DNA from: Jaltomata sinuosa | Lineage: Eukaryota > Streptophyta > Magnoliopsida > Solanales > Solanaceae | Reading direction: 5' to 3' | Length of the DNA: 64,000 bases | NCBI GenBank assembly: GCA_003996215.1 | Contig: QJPP01001559.1 | Span: forward strand, 124,001 to 188,000 | In this document: piece by piece, positions 11,711 through 24,340 of the stretch | How the letters are laid out: every line of letters begins with the position of its first letter | Numbering within the stretch: the stretch's first letter is position 1 | Made by a program: the position numbers and the translations under genes | Notes under the pieces: model-generated | Told to the model about the DNA's origin: nothing | What the model saw: the letters and a program-made list of their open reading frames with translations, nothing else | Database searches by the model: none

Positions 11711-11798
11711 CACAAAAAAACTCACTGCCATTAAACAACTAGTGCTTCTTCCTCCTTTGTATTTCTTCTTCTTCTTACTCCGATTTTTAGCTTTAATC

Positions 11799-14485
11799 AT
11801 GGGGAAAGGTCCTGGTCTTTACACTGAAATCGGCAAAAAGGCTCGAGGTACTTCTCTTTTTCTTTGTATTTTCTATTGATTTCTCACGATTAAACATATA
11901 TATATATATGTGTGTATTTATCAAGTTATGATAATGCAAAGGTGAAAATAATTTTGTTTCTGCTTATGAGAAAAAATGCGGTTTTTTTTTTAATTTTGAT
12001 ATTTTTGTTGTTGTTGCTTCGGTTGTTAATAGTAGTAATTTTTTTTGTGTTGCATTGAATTATCAGATCTGCTGTACAAGGACTACCAGAGTGACCACAA
12101 GTTCTCTATCACTACCTACTCTCCCACCGGAGTTGTGAGTTTCTCCTCTAATTTCATGCGGATCTGTTTAATTTTGCGATTTTGTTCCTTTAATTTATAC
12201 TCCGTCCACTTTTACTTGTCCCCTATACTAAAAATAAATGTCCAATTTAGAAAATAAGACTTAATTTATCGCTCAGTTCCTAATTTACACTTATAATCAA
12301 AACATTTTGCTCCGTGAGGGGTGTGCCAAGTCAATACTGCATAATTAAAAATGGACGGATAGTAGTTTTATACCTGCTTGTGTATTTTGTAATTCATCAT
12401 AATAGATTGTGGATGTTCATTGTAGGAGGAATTTGTTTCCCTATATCGAGTTAATACAGGGAAATCTTTTCATTTGAACTATTCCACGAATAGTATTATC
12501 TCAAACTTTTAAGAAATTTAACTCCATTTGATTATTCCATTTCAACTTCATAAGCATAACTTCAATATTTTCGTCCACTACTTGTAATATGACTCAAAAT
12601 TCGTTAACATCTCCATGTTTGGCCTGGGACGAAGGCAGTACTAGCATGTTGTATCTACACTTGGACATTAGATTTGTGGATGGTTTAATGTATATAGAAG
12701 TCGTTCGCAGTTGGTTCCATTGGTATAGTTGTTAGGAGCACGACGTATGATGCATTTTCCTGTTTTGTATGCTTGTGCAGCTTTTAGATTGGTGATTTAA
12801 CCTCATTTTTATGGATTGACAAAAAGTTAATAATGACAATTATTTGCCTCAGGGCCTCAGGCTGATTACATTTTTAGTAATAACGGAAATTTGCCTTTTG
12901 ATTACAAATGCAAATTTCTGCTGCAGTGTTTCTTATTGACTAGCTGTTAGGATTGTTCTGTAAGATAATCTTTCCATTTTCCTTCCGCAGGTTATTACCT
13001 CATCAGGATCAAAGAAAGGTGATCTGTTTTTGGCTGATGTTAACACTCAGCTGAAGAACAAGAATGTTACAACAGACATTAAAGTAGACACAAACTCCAA
13101 CGTGAGTGCTGCAATTTTCTCGTTTGTCATTTTTTTTTAATTTCTTCACTCATGCATAACGTTCTCCTAGTTTTTCCTCTTCGTCCTTAAAAATTTGCCT
13201 TTATTTTGTTTGTCAACTTCTTGGACACTGGGAAGCTTGCCCTTTAAGACTGGGTTCCTTCGTTTGGAATTGTCCTTTTCCTTTCCAAAGTGGAATTTCT
13301 CCTTGCTTTCCCCTTTGGCCTGTGCCAAACTCCACTTTTGCTGTCGCCAGGTGGAATGATTCATTCAACCTTGGTATCAGCAACCAAAAAACTGGGCTCT
13401 AGCCGTGTGGACATTAAGTCCACTGACCAGAGAGTATATGCAAAACAATATTTGATTAATTGTATATTGGTTTTCATACACTGTTTCATTCTTCAGTCTT
13501 CACTGCTTGGAGGTATTATTTAAGCATAATATATTTGTCTTTTTCTTGGGATATGCATTATGTCGAAGTAGTTGATCTGACTTAATGGTGTATTTGTGCT
13601 AGCTTTTCACAACCATTACGGTTGATGAAGCTGCTCCTGGGTTGAAGACAATTTTAAGCTTCAGAGTCCCTGACCAAAGGTCTGGAAAGGTAAATAGCAA
13701 TATCATATGGCACCAAATGTGTTTATTAAAAGAAGAAAATGTCAAATTGCGTACCACTTCTGCTTGTTCTAATTTTTGTGTTGGTCTTGACAGTTGGAAG
13801 TTCAATATCTACATGACTATGCTGGGATAAGCACCAGCGTTGGGTTGACAGCGAACCCCATTGTTAACTTTTCTGGTGTAGTGGGCACCAACATTCTTGC
13901 TCTTGGAACTGATGTATCCTTTGACTCCAAGACTGGAGATTTCACCAAATGCAACGCTGGTTTGAGCTTCACAAATGATGACCTTGTTGCTTCTTTGAAT
14001 CTGTGAGTGGTTTACATTACTGTAGCATGTGTTCAGTTGAAACTCAGCATGTTTTAAATATCAAGTCAGTTATACAAGCTGTATGTTTGTTCATTACTCT
14101 ATGCTATTAGAAATTGTTGCAAAAGGCTTAATAGTGATAATAGGTTTAATCTTATGTGCATGTTTTATGACAACTCAGGAATGACAAGGGAGATAATCTT
14201 AGGGCATCATACTACCACACAGTCCGCCCTCTCACAAGTACTGCTGTTGGGGCTGAGGTGAACCACAGCTTCTCCACCAATGAGAACACCATCACCGTGG
14301 GTACTCAACATCGATTGGATCCTTTGACCAGTGTGAAGGCAAGGATTAACAACTATGGCAAGGCCAGTGCTCTGATTCAACACGAGTGGCGTCCAAAGTC
14401 CCTTTTCACAGTTTCAGGAGAAGTAGACACTAAATCTGTTGACAAGGGTGCCAAGTTTGGACTTGCTTTGGCTCTCAAGCCATAG
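11799..14485 (+). CDS. VDAC: Voltage-dependent anion channel (mitochondrial porin, VDAC), 6 exons
   Basis: Exons 11799-11847, 12067-12134, 12991-13101, 13603-13689, 13794-14002 and 14179-14485 join with GT-AG introns and correct phases into 831 bp, coding for 276 residues, the usual plant VDAC length. It starts MGKGPGLYTEIGKKARDLLY, the amphipathic N-terminal helix of plant VDACs. It continues through DHKFSITTYSPTGV, GLKTILSFRVPDQRSGK, LEVQYLHDYAG and YYHTVRPLTSTAVGAEV, and ends VDKGAKFGLALALKP, the final beta strand and porin signature region. The product forms a 19-strand beta barrel in the outer mitochondrial membrane and passes ATP, ADP and other metabolites. No frame breaks are seen. Intron 2 carries a MITE. 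Which VDAC paralogue this is cannot be decided by eye. Confidence 0.95.
12198..12364. mobile_element. MITE in VDAC intron 2
   Basis: Begins TACTCCGTCCAC and ends GGACGGATAGTA, an imperfect terminal inverted repeat flanked by TA, as in Stowaway/Tc1-mariner MITEs. The interior is AT-rich without coding potential. Confidence 0.6.
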
Positions 14486-15325
14486 GCTTGTCATCTTTAA
14501 TCCATAGACATGAGGCGTTACTGCAATTTGAGAACTTGTTCTGTGGTGTTTTTTGCACTGTAAAAATAAATTTAGGTGGTTGCTTGAACCTATGCATCCT
14601 CGTTCTGAGTTCATACATTCTTATTCACCCTTTTCACAAATGATGGGTGGTGCCCTATATTGATTCTAAGACCTTAAGAGATTAAGCTTTGAGATTTTGT
14701 CATAATCAACAGCCAATATTGAATGTTTTTACTGGTCCATGTTTACAGCTCAGAAACTGTTTGAGACTATCATGTAATGGCCGGGTCGGTCAAATAAAGC
14801 GCATACCAAGCCATATGCCGTTCTGGATTCTGCTGAGCAATTGATGTTTACTTGAAAGACGAGGTCTCAAAAAAAAAAAAAAAAAAGACAAGGTCTTAAG
14901 AAAGGTGCTTTCCATTTTTGTTCTCAGGGTGCCATTCTAGGTGTTGGTATCATTCGTGTACAGGTAGAATAGGAGCCTGCTTGCATATGAGGTTGCATGT
15001 ATATTAGATGAACGCAATCATTAGTTTCTAGGCTTCATATGCAAAGGAAATAAATGTCATGTAGGACAATATTTCCTCTTTATATAATGCTCACTTTTTT
15101 TTTAAAATTTGTTGTGGGGATGGGGAGGCATAGATAGGGGAACGTAGAAAAGGAGGAGCCTGATTAGACCTAAGAAGAGGTGCAAGTTAGTAGCTTCCAC
15201 CCGATCCTCACAAAATTGGAAGTAAGTTCACGTTTAAGAGTAAAGGGGCAGGCTTTTAAGAGCCCTAAATGCACTGAAATAATTTTGAAGACGACTTCAT
15301 ATATTTAGCCATTTTTGCAGACTTG
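14486..15325. other. VDAC 3' UTR and intergenic spacer
   Basis: The 3' UTR likely extends to the region of AAATAAATTTAGG (about 14565). An 18-bp poly(A) run lies at about 14869 between two similar words (GACGAGGTCTC and GACAAGGTCTT). No gene seen. Confidence 0.5.
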
Positions 15326-15569
15326 TACCTCTTCCGTTTTTAAATATTTGTCATCCTTACTAAAATATATGATCCTTAATACTTCTCATTTTAGAAAACT
15401 AAGACACAATTAGTTGTTTGTTTTTCACCTTTGCCCTCAGACATAAATTGGAGAGATATTAAAATGGTGCAAAAAAGAGAACTATTAAATAGAGAGATAA
15501 TAAATAAGGGTAATTTATTAAAGGGTGTGAAAAATAGAACATGACGAGTATTTAGGAACGGAAGGAGTA
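15326..15569. mobile_element. MITE with TACTCCTTCCGTTCCTAAATA-type ends
   Basis: Starts TACCTCTTCCGTTTTTAAAT and ends ATTTAGGAACGGAAGGAGTA, an inverted repeat of about 20 bp with a few mismatches. It lies between the convergent VDAC and HIR genes. Confidence 0.7.
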
Positions 15570-15817
15570 CTATACAACACTGCTTCCAAGTTCCGACCAC
15601 CGCCCAAATGGGAAGTGCGGGTGTGGAACCTCTCCTTGCATTCAAAGATATACTCTTTTGCTCACTTTCCACAGCCTAAGCTTTCTGGCATGTAGTAATA
15701 TGTCAATGAAACAATACGTTCAACCTGACTATTAGACGACAAATACTTGACTTAAAAAAACTGTATATAATTACATTAGCAACACAACAGAACCACACGA
15801 GACACTGTGAAAGACAT

Positions 15818-18800
15818 TTATAAAAGATTTTGTTGCTCGACAGCTGCACCCTGCAGTAATCCTTGTCGAATCTGCCCTGCAATGTCGCTAACAGCACCAG
15901 GTCCATGTGGGATAAAGACTGCTGAGGATTTGGAGCTGGCACCAATTTCTTTCATCGTGTCAAAATACTGAGTGATGAGGACCATGTCCAAGACGTCCTT
16001 GGCAGTAGTTCCTGGGACATTAACCGAGAAACCAAGAACACTGTCCCTTAAACCATCTACAATGGCCTGGCGTTGTCTAGCAACCCCTAGTCCTGCCAGG
16101 TACTTAGCCTCAGCATCACCTTCAGCTCGTTTAATCTGGACAATTTTTTCAGCTTCTGCTTTCTCATTGGCGGCTACTCTCAACCTTGCAGCTGACAGAG
16201 TTTGATGTAAAACCAACAATTAGGTTAAAGCTTTAAAAATTACTTACGACCAGATAGATTCTGGATAAATTGAAACAAATTGCTTGACATAGTCCAATTT
16301 AGTCAACAAAACTTAGCTAACATGGAATTTATTCTCGGAAATCTTTTCTTGAGAACCACAAGAGAAGGCCTTTTTTGGAAATGGAATCATGATGCACTTT
16401 AGGCCCTACTGAAAGCTATGAGGTAGGGTCACACGAGTAAGGAAAGACTAAGCTTGTTCATGCTCTCATGCTTCACATGAGAGTATGAGCAAACTTTGAG
16501 ATATACATAAGCTAAATAATTCTCCCAGGTGGCAGGTTTCCCGTGGAATTGGTCGAGGTGCGCGGAAGCTGGCCCGAACACCACGGTTATCAAAAATAAA
16601 ATAAAATATATATATATATATATATATACTTGATTCTCCCAAAGGAAAAAGACAGCCATGGTACAATATGCACATTTAAGTGGCCATATCCTTTTCTGTT
16701 GGGTTCGCGTGGAGACGTACCACAATGTATGTATTTTAGTCATTCCCAAGTCATTTTTTTATCTTCTTGTTTTATACATCCCCGTCCCTTCATAATCCTG
16801 AAACAGCTATCTTTGTAGGTTCACTGACCTGATCAAACCTAATTTCATCAATTAGTCATTTATAACTCACCAGAGAACTTTCCCATGTTATGAATTACTG
16901 CTATTAGATAGAGAGAAAGGATGTGTTGCCTGCATTGGACTAACTAAAGAAAAAGGTTATGCATGATACCTGAATTGATTTCATTCATAGCTCGCTTAAC
17001 GTGTTCATCTGGCTCTATATCAACTATGAGTGTCTGAACAATCTCATACCCGTAAGCAGACATTGCCTACATATCATACAAAGGAAGATGAGTACAATAA
17101 TTATCATTGTTTGTCATTTGTATTGCACCGTATATGATGGGATTGAATTACCTTTTCAAGTTCATCCTCCACTGCTTTAGCAATTTGATTCTTCTGCTCA
17201 AAGACATCATCCAGATTTAGCTTTGGAACACTCGCTCTGATAACTGTACAGTCATGAGAGAGGCCATTATTTGGGAGGAAAATAATAAGTTCAGAAAAGA
17301 GAACGTCAAACATTGTGCTCGTGCAATTGCAGTACACAGAAACTTTAGATATTCACTTTTTATTTCGTGTCTTGAGAAAGAAAAATCTAAGAGATTCTAT
17401 TTTCATACCATCAAACACATAGGCTTGGATCTGGGATCGAGTATTACTAAGCTTGTAAAAAGCATCAGTAGCTTTATCAGCCAGAGCACGATATTGAATT
17501 GAAGCAACAACAGTTACAAATACATTATCCTGCACGACAAATGAAATGTTTTACCAGTTAAATCACGACAAAGGAAAAGGTCATGCCATAGATTACTGTC
17601 ATTGTGCACAGAGAGATATACCCTATTAGAGTACCATGATTTATTACGGTGGTTTACATGATGTCCTTTCATTTGATTGAAACCACAACATAGATGTTAC
17701 AAAGGTGAACAACGACAAACAAACGTGTGCTACAAAATGTGAACTAACAGTCTAGCAAGAACTATTTTCGATTCTATAGCCATATCAATTATCTGAACAT
17801 AATCTACTGAAATCCAAGTTAAGTGAATTAGTTGCTTGTGCTCTTGAAGACTACTTCGCATAGTAAACATGATGCGGGAGACGGAGATGATGAGACAAGC
17901 ACAATGGTTTATATAGTGGTAGAACACCTCCACCTTGAACCACTAAGTTGCAGGGTTCATGTCAACAAGAGAAAAGTAGAAACCATTTTTTCACTGGGGG
18001 AAGGGGTGGTGTAATAAAAGCTACAATATCAAAAAACCAAAAAAAGGAAGTAACCAAGACAAGAAAAATTTATGACATAACATCATCTTTGTGATATCCC
18101 ATGGGATTATTTTATCCCACCTTCCATATGGGATAGTAATCTCACCATTTTAGTACAAAAGGTGGGATAAAATAATCCTAGGATTAACTAATATCTCACA
18201 CCAAACATGGGATAAAGTTAATTCCAATATTCTAGGATTACTATCCTTATTCCACGTACAAAACAAAATAGTTTCAATAATCTTTTACCTTTTTGTTTTC
18301 TTACGGTAAATCTCACCCCCACAACCACCTACCCAAGAGCCAACAATGGCCTTTTCCAACTTTGCTCACTTTGTGACTAGAACTACCAACCTCTTAGTTT
18401 AACTGACAGTCTTTTCCTGATTCTCATCAGTTAAGAGAAAATAAAAAGGTCACAAACTTGAAACTTTGAAAAGTCATAGGCATATCCATCATGTTGTAAG
18501 TTGTAACATGAACTAATTATCCACAAGAATTGAGGGAAAAGTGTTAATTCAAGCATATGCTAAGAGATTTAGGAGGCAGCAGAAGTGGATTCAAAATTTA
18601 AACTTTATGGGTTCAATATTTAAGGTTTTTCGCATTGAACCCATAATATTTTTAAATCTACTATTTGTTGCGATTTTAATGAATTTTTACACATAAATTT
18701 ACACTTCACATTAGAAGTACTCGGTTCAGATGAACCTGTTAAGTAAGAGCTGCATCCCCTGGATGGCAAAGTGGAGAACTTCCTCTCCATGTTATGATAA

Positions 18801-19115
18801 TGAACTAATGAAAAAGTCATAGATCTAGTAGGAAAAACAAGTAGTACTCAAAAACAAGCTGACACCTTTGATAGTAAAAGTTTACCCACAATCCAGTTTT
18901 ACACCAAATCATACTAATTTACGAACCTTAGACTTGGTTTCGCAGCGAACATCAAGCTGCTGCAGTCTTAAAGTTAGGTATCCAGCAATCTGGCTCCCTA
19001 TACACCATGGCAAGAAATGGCATCCCGGCTCAAGCACATCATCAAACTTGCCAAATCTCTCCCTGATAGCTACTGTGGATTGGTCAACTTGTACACAGCA
19101 AAACAAATTCCCCAT
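15818..19115 (-). CDS. HIR: Hypersensitive-induced reaction (HIR) protein, SPFH/prohibitin family, 5 exons
   Basis: Minus-strand exons 19115-18927, 17529-17409, 17243-17152, 17066-16970 and 16191-15818 join in phase to 873 bp, coding for 290 residues. The start MGNLFCCVQVDQSTVAIRER is the HIR signature: Gly2 for N-myristoylation and Cys6/Cys7 for palmitoylation, which anchor the protein to the plasma membrane. The SPFH (band 7) domain follows: CHFLPWCIG, LQQLDVRCETKSKDNVFVTV, YVFDVIRASVPKLNLDDVF. Next come the helical part AKAVEDELEKAM and EPDEHVKRAMNEIN, then a coiled coil NEKAEAEKIVQIKRAEGDAEAKYL. The tail VLITQYFDTMKEIGASSKSS is conserved in the family. HIR proteins oligomerise in membrane microdomains and take part in NLR-linked defence cell death. 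Intron 1 is 1.4 kb. Paralogue number not assigned. Confidence 0.95.
16520..16628 (+). mobile_element. SINE fragment (SolS/TS type 3' part) in HIR intron 4
   Basis: Contains GGTGGCAGGTTTCCCGTGG, GGTCGAGGTGCGCGGAAGCT and GGCCCGAACACCACGGTTAT followed by A-rich and (TA)n sequence. This is the characteristic 3' body of the Solanaceae tRNA-derived SINE family. The tRNA-like head is missing. Confidence 0.65.
18110..18182. repeat. Hairpin-forming foldback in HIR intron 1
   Basis: GGGATTATTTTATCCCACCTT at about 18113 is the reverse complement of AAGGTGGGATAAAATAATCC at about 18160, giving a stem of about 20 bp with a loop of about 25 bp. More partial copies (ATGGGATAAAGTTAATTCC) follow to 18260. Probably a small foldback transposon. 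Confidence 0.65.
18550..18745. mobile_element. Degenerate MITE in HIR intron 1
   Basis: Contains GGGTTCAATATTTAAGG and, inverted nearby, GCATTGAACCCATAATA, with AAATCTACTATTTGTTGCG. It resembles the hAT-type MITE family with GGGTTCACGTGAACCC cores seen at 25442 and 43816. Confidence 0.4.
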
Positions 19116-20274
19116 TGTCTCTGTTTCTCAACAATTCCAAAAGATCAATGGAAAAATTCAAGATTTCAAAACACAAAAGATGGAAGATAAAAGAGCAATC
19201 TTTCCTTCTTCTTTTTTTAAACAATAAAAGAACAACCAATTAGCTTATGCCACATACAAGCAGTGTATAGGTTTATATATAGTAATCTTGAACTAAGTTA
19301 ATAAGAATCAATGGGCAACTTTTTCCTTTCTCCTTTTTAGGGTGCCCACAAAGAAAATAATGAAATTGCAAAATTATGTTAAATTTGGAATCAAAATTAA
19401 TGGGTTCCAAGATTACAAGAATGGAACATCACCTTAATTATTATTTTTGCAGAGATCAATTTGTTCGCTGCAGATAGAGAGACACGAGATGGAGTGGGTT
19501 TTAAATGTGGCTCGATGTGCAGCAAATGCTACCTGATATTTTTTTTTGGTGAAGAAATGCGACCTGATTAGATGGACTTTGGAAAACGAAAATCTTAGCA
19601 AACGTTTGCTAGTAGATTCTCAAATATTTTTGGCAAATATTATTTGGGTGAAATTTCACCATGTGTTTGGCCATAGTATTTGGAAAACATATTTCACTTT
19701 TTTAAGAAATATGATTTATACTCATAAGTTTTAAGAACTATCAAAATTAACCATAAGTTTGTATTACATAGCAAGATAGAAACATCGACGTAATAAGATT
19801 CATGACTTCCGTAACAAGTCAGTTGGATCTTCGTTGCAGCAAATAACAAGTAGTGAAATACGACTATTGTTCCTTTCAACGATAAAAATTAGTGTAGAAT
19901 TTGAATAAACAGAGGATGTTTTTGTAAAAGATAAAAGTTTGGTGTAGAATTTTGAATTTTTAAAAGTTCCCAAATAATGAGATTTGATCCAAATACTAAT
20001 TTTTTCTAGTATTTAGAAATTTGGGTTATTTATCAAAAAAATTAAAATAAATTGTATAGACAAACATTATTTATCAAATTTTTCCTCAAATATTACTTGA
20101 AAAATCTACGACCAAACAACCACAATAGCACAGAGTTATATCGCGAAAGCTACGTGGAGCAGAAAAAATCATCTCTTAATAATACTCTCCTACTAAAAGA
20201 AAATGATGACGATTTGCACTAAGATGAACGCGTTTACTTTTTTCTACATGTACTCATCGTGATATTTTGGTCTC
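19116..20274. other. HIR upstream region with degenerate MITE
   Basis: Contains the HIR 5' leader and promoter. At about 19650-20115 lies a degenerate element whose ends read ACCATGTGTTTGGCCATAG and CGACCAAACAACCAC, the GTTTGGCCA/TGGCCAAAC type found several times in this window. No gene seen. Confidence 0.45.
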
Positions 20275-20279
20275 GTTTG

Positions 20280-21655
20280 TGTTAGGATATATTATTAATC
20301 ATGTGTTTTGATATAATATTATTTATTAAATAATTATTTATTTATTTATTTAATTTAATAAAGTATTACATGAAATAGATCATTTTGTCATACATGTGTC
20401 CTCAACTTATATAGTAAATGATTTAGTGTATAGAGTTTGAGCTTATACACAGAAGATTAAATCATCAGTTCTATTAGTTAAAGTTATAGTTCACAATTGT
20501 AGGGAATTTGGACAAACCAACAGAATGATTGTAGCACGAGATTAAAAGTAATTTATTTTGATTACGAGAACGGTGTAGTTCTAACTTCTCGTGTTAGTGC
20601 ATTTTGTATGTATTGAACAGGACCGAGTAGAGATAGATGTTTTAAACTGACTAATAAAAACATATTCTCTAAACTATTAAATGTACTTATATTCTCAATC
20701 TTGATATAACTATTATGAGCTGTATATATTAATTATCGTTTTGATTTATTAAAAGGCGAGATCCTCAGATAGGTCAACATGCCTGATAGATTGGATGATA
20801 ATAATATATATTGGTGAAATAATAAGTTAGTTGATAGAATTCATGTCTCGGTATAGAGATTGATGATACACCTTTTATGAGAAGCTTATAAGTTTTGATA
20901 TGTAAACCCGGCCGGTGGATTTATGAATCTGACATATGAAATAAGTTAAGTATTGTTCTAAAGGAATTTAATCATTAATTAAATTCGTCAGTAATTTAAT
21001 TTATTTATTAGTATCTGTAATCTTAACATGGGAAATTACATAAGTGTTTAATAGGAAATTATGAAATATAAATAGAGGAGTGCAATTACGAATTTCTAGT
21101 GGAATGATCTGTAATTTATTATGGTAAGAATAATTTAAATTAATATTTTAAATTATTTCCATAATAGGGACCCTCAATAATTAATTATGTGGTCCCTACA
21201 GTGCCCATATTTAACTAGAACTCAGAATTCTATTTTCTAGGTGAAAGAAAAAAAGAAAAAAAAAAAGGGTACACATTTTGTTTGGAACAAAAAGTACACT
21301 TTTTTTTTCTTATTTTTGAAACATGCATATGTTTTTTATTCTCCCTTTTGAATTGGAGAACTCCTCCATAAATAGGAGTTTTTCCAACCTAGAAAAAGAG
21401 ACAATTAATTAGTTTTTTGTACAATACTTGCCCACCCAAATATTGAGAGAGTTCGGTTGTGAATTTGGGATCACTGGAGAAGACCGTAGAATTGAAGTTG
21501 GACTTGCTTCAAGATTTCTGCTCACGCTTCAAAAGGTAATTCTTGGTTAATTTTCAGCATACTTGATGTGTACTACGTGTTGATATTTGTTGTCTATTAT
21601 TCATGTAAGCAGTAAGTTCCTGGAATGCTTCCACTATGTGTACTGTTTTCCAACA
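20280..21655 (+). mobile_element. Solo LTR (Copia-like) with 5-bp target duplication
   Basis: The element begins TGTTAGGATATATT and ends GTTTTCCAACA, and is flanked by the direct repeat GTTTG (20275-20279 and 21656-21660). TGTTRG...YAACA ends are typical of Ty1/Copia LTRs. A TATA-like CATAAATAGGAG lies at about 21368. There is no internal coding region, so this is an LTR left by recombination between the two LTRs of a complete element. Confidence 0.85.
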
Positions 21656-22177
21656 GTTTGAACATCTAATATGAAATCATGAAATTGAAGTTTTATTTAA
21701 ACATGCAATTTAGATTTTTAAAGTTGTATTTTATTTCATAAATATGAAAATTCATAAAAATTTGAAAACTATTAAATTTTTCACAATTCTTAAAAAATAT
21801 TATCAAATGAGCAAATCATAGTTCATAAATAAGATATCGTAATAACCTAAAACACTGCATTGATAAATCGCAAATCTTTATGTTCTTATTATAAATAAAT
21901 GTTTGTGATTACATATAGTTTATAATAATTCACTAATCAACAATAATAGTAACTAGTTATTCTTTAATATAATCCTTTCACATAGTACATACAATTTCTT
22001 CGCATGAGTCCTTTTTTTTTTTGCAATATTTAAAATGATGATTTTTTTTTTACAAAATACATAAACTTATGAGTTAAATTTTATATTTTAAAAAGCTGAA
22101 TTTGAGATATGAGAATTTGAGATTTCATGAAATCACATGTCCAAACACTAGATTTATTTATTTACTTGGGAATATCA

Positions 22178-22436
22178 TACTCCCTTCGTCTCAATTTATG
22201 TGACATCTTTTGAATTTTGAGATTCAAACAAGTCTTTCTTTGATTGTAATTTTTTCATATATCCTTTAAATATTTTGAATTATCAATTATTGTGACTTAT
22301 AGTATTTTTTTTACGTAGTTTTCAAATATGTAAAATTTTATTTTTTAAAAGTTTCATGTCCGAATTCACGATCAAAATTAAATTATTTAACACTCAAAAT
22401 TCGAACGATACCACATAAATTAGGACAAAGAGAGTA
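22178..22436. mobile_element. MITE (TACTCCCTTCGTCTCAATTT type)
   Basis: Begins TACTCCCTTCGTCTCAATTT and ends AAATTAGGACAAAGAGAGTA. The interior GAGATTCAAACAAGTCTTTC and TTTAAATATTTTGAAT is shared with the copy at 52172-52436, so the two belong to one family. Confidence 0.75.
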
Positions 22437-22987
22437 CCATATAACACGTATTTCCCGTCTCAAAAAGAATGCAAAAGGGTCGTTGATGTTAATTCAGGTT
22501 TCGATATAAAGTCGCTTTTGATAGGAAGCATTTTATCCTCTAAATGAAACTTTCTAACGTGAATCTGAATTAGTCGCGTGAACCGGAGACTAATATAAGA
22601 AACCAATAATGCATTTGTTAAACGTTTTCGCTAACTATAAAAGATCACATAGAGAAGTTGACACTCAAATTCGTTATTAACTATGTTGAGAAAAAAAGAC
22701 AACAAAACACTGTCCAAACTTAAAATTCAATGTCATTGTTGGATCATTCCGCACTACATAATCAACTTTTAATTGTTTATTAACAGCTTTTCATTAGTTG
22801 AGCCTCGATAAAATCTCCATATGTACTTTTCAACATTTCGAGAAATCATACAAATCCAATTCGGAGAATTTTCAACACGTAACTGAAAATTCTGCAACCG
22901 ATTTTCGACAAGTGTCTTGCACATGATAATACAAATATTACAACAAAAGATTCAGAATAAAAAAATTTGACTAGCGGGGAGATTTAG

Positions 22988-23236
22988 GGGGGCGTTTGGT
23001 CATGAATTTTTTTTACTTTTTTTCGAATTTAAATTCCGAAAAATATGTTTGACCATAAAATTTCAGAAACTTGAAAAACACCAAAAGGACTCCAAAATAC
23101 TCGCAAAAATTCAAAAACAACCTCAATTTGTATTCATAGTCAAACACAACTCCAATTTTCAAATATCATTTTTCACTTCGGAAACAAAAACTACTTTTTT
23201 CAGATACTCACAATTTTCATGGCCAAACACCTCCTT
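22988..23236. mobile_element. MITE with GGCGTTTGGTCATGA/TCATGGCCAAACACC ends
   Basis: GGGGGGCGTTTGGTCATGAA on the left and TTTTCATGGCCAAACACCTC on the right form a terminal inverted repeat. The interior is AT-rich and rich in TTTCAA/TTGAAA words. The same terminus type recurs at about 48160-48450 and 53343-53690. Confidence 0.65.
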
Positions 23237-24340
23237 AATTTTTGTAATCCTTTACAAACTTGTTTTTGATTTTATATCATTTTTACCTAAGAGATTTGAA
23301 AGGTCATTTTCTTCTATTCTATTTGTAAGTGGTCCTAAGAAATCATTTTCACAATTGTGTTAACGCCAATTGTTTGACATTGTCATTGTCATTGTCATAT
23401 GTCCAACTCCAAGGCAAATCTTCCAACAAGCTATGTTGAAATTACCCATAATTTTATTAGGAAGAATATTAACAGGTGTAATCACAGTCCGGTAGATTTC
23501 ATTAATAACTTGGTCAATGAGGTTTCGTGGAAACTTGAACGTCTATTATTTATTTAATAGCATTTCACATGGACTATTTGTGTGCATAGGTATCCATATC
23601 TTGTTACACCCGTTATGTCAGTCAAATGAATTATTCAAACAACATATATAGCTACTACATTATGTGATCCATGCAATTCAAAAGGCATCTCATAACATGC
23701 ATGCTACTGCTAGCTACCAAACTATAGAAATGTGAAACTACTTTTAGCAGTATGCCAAGTTAAAATACACAGCTGGATTATATTGTCTATATCTATTTCT
23801 GTTTCAGCCTTACGCACAAGTTAGAAGAGTTGAGAAAGCCTAAACTGAATAGCAGTCCTCTTCAGATCTGAATTGTAGCAATAGCCACTAGGCTGCACCA
23901 AACTAGTTATACAATTCAGCCACTACTCATACTAGCTTCTTGTTTTTTTCTCTTCAATATACATGTTAGTTTGGGTAATTCAGTCACTTAACTAGTATAG
24001 TTCCATAGATAGCCACTGAGGCAAGCCGAGAGAGCTCATGGCTCATGCAGTCATGCTATAAGTAGCTATTCTCCTTCAGTCTCTTCTCTTTTACCACACT
24101 CTAAAGAGATTCACTACCTGAGCTGATTCAGGGACTTCTTGAGCATTTGTTAGCTCCTGAAAGGCCTTGAGCATAACTTTCGGCATAGAACAAAACTTTA
24201 AAAACTTATACACCAAGTCTTTAATACACTCCCTTTTTCCTTTTCTTTTTTTTTTTAAAAAAAGGATTAACACAACTAGGGGAATCACTAATTCAAAAAA
24301 TTTCATCAGGCTCTTCAATATCTCCAAATTACTGCACAAC

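Larger units (their letters stand above)
21661..24340. other. Intergenic region with MITEs, no gene seen
   Basis: AT-rich spacer between the solo LTR and the 3' end of the flavoprotein gene. It holds two MITEs (22178-22436 and 22988-23236) and a short (TGTCAT)n microsatellite at about 23375-23400. The flavoprotein 3' UTR must lie just below 24341. Confidence 0.55.
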
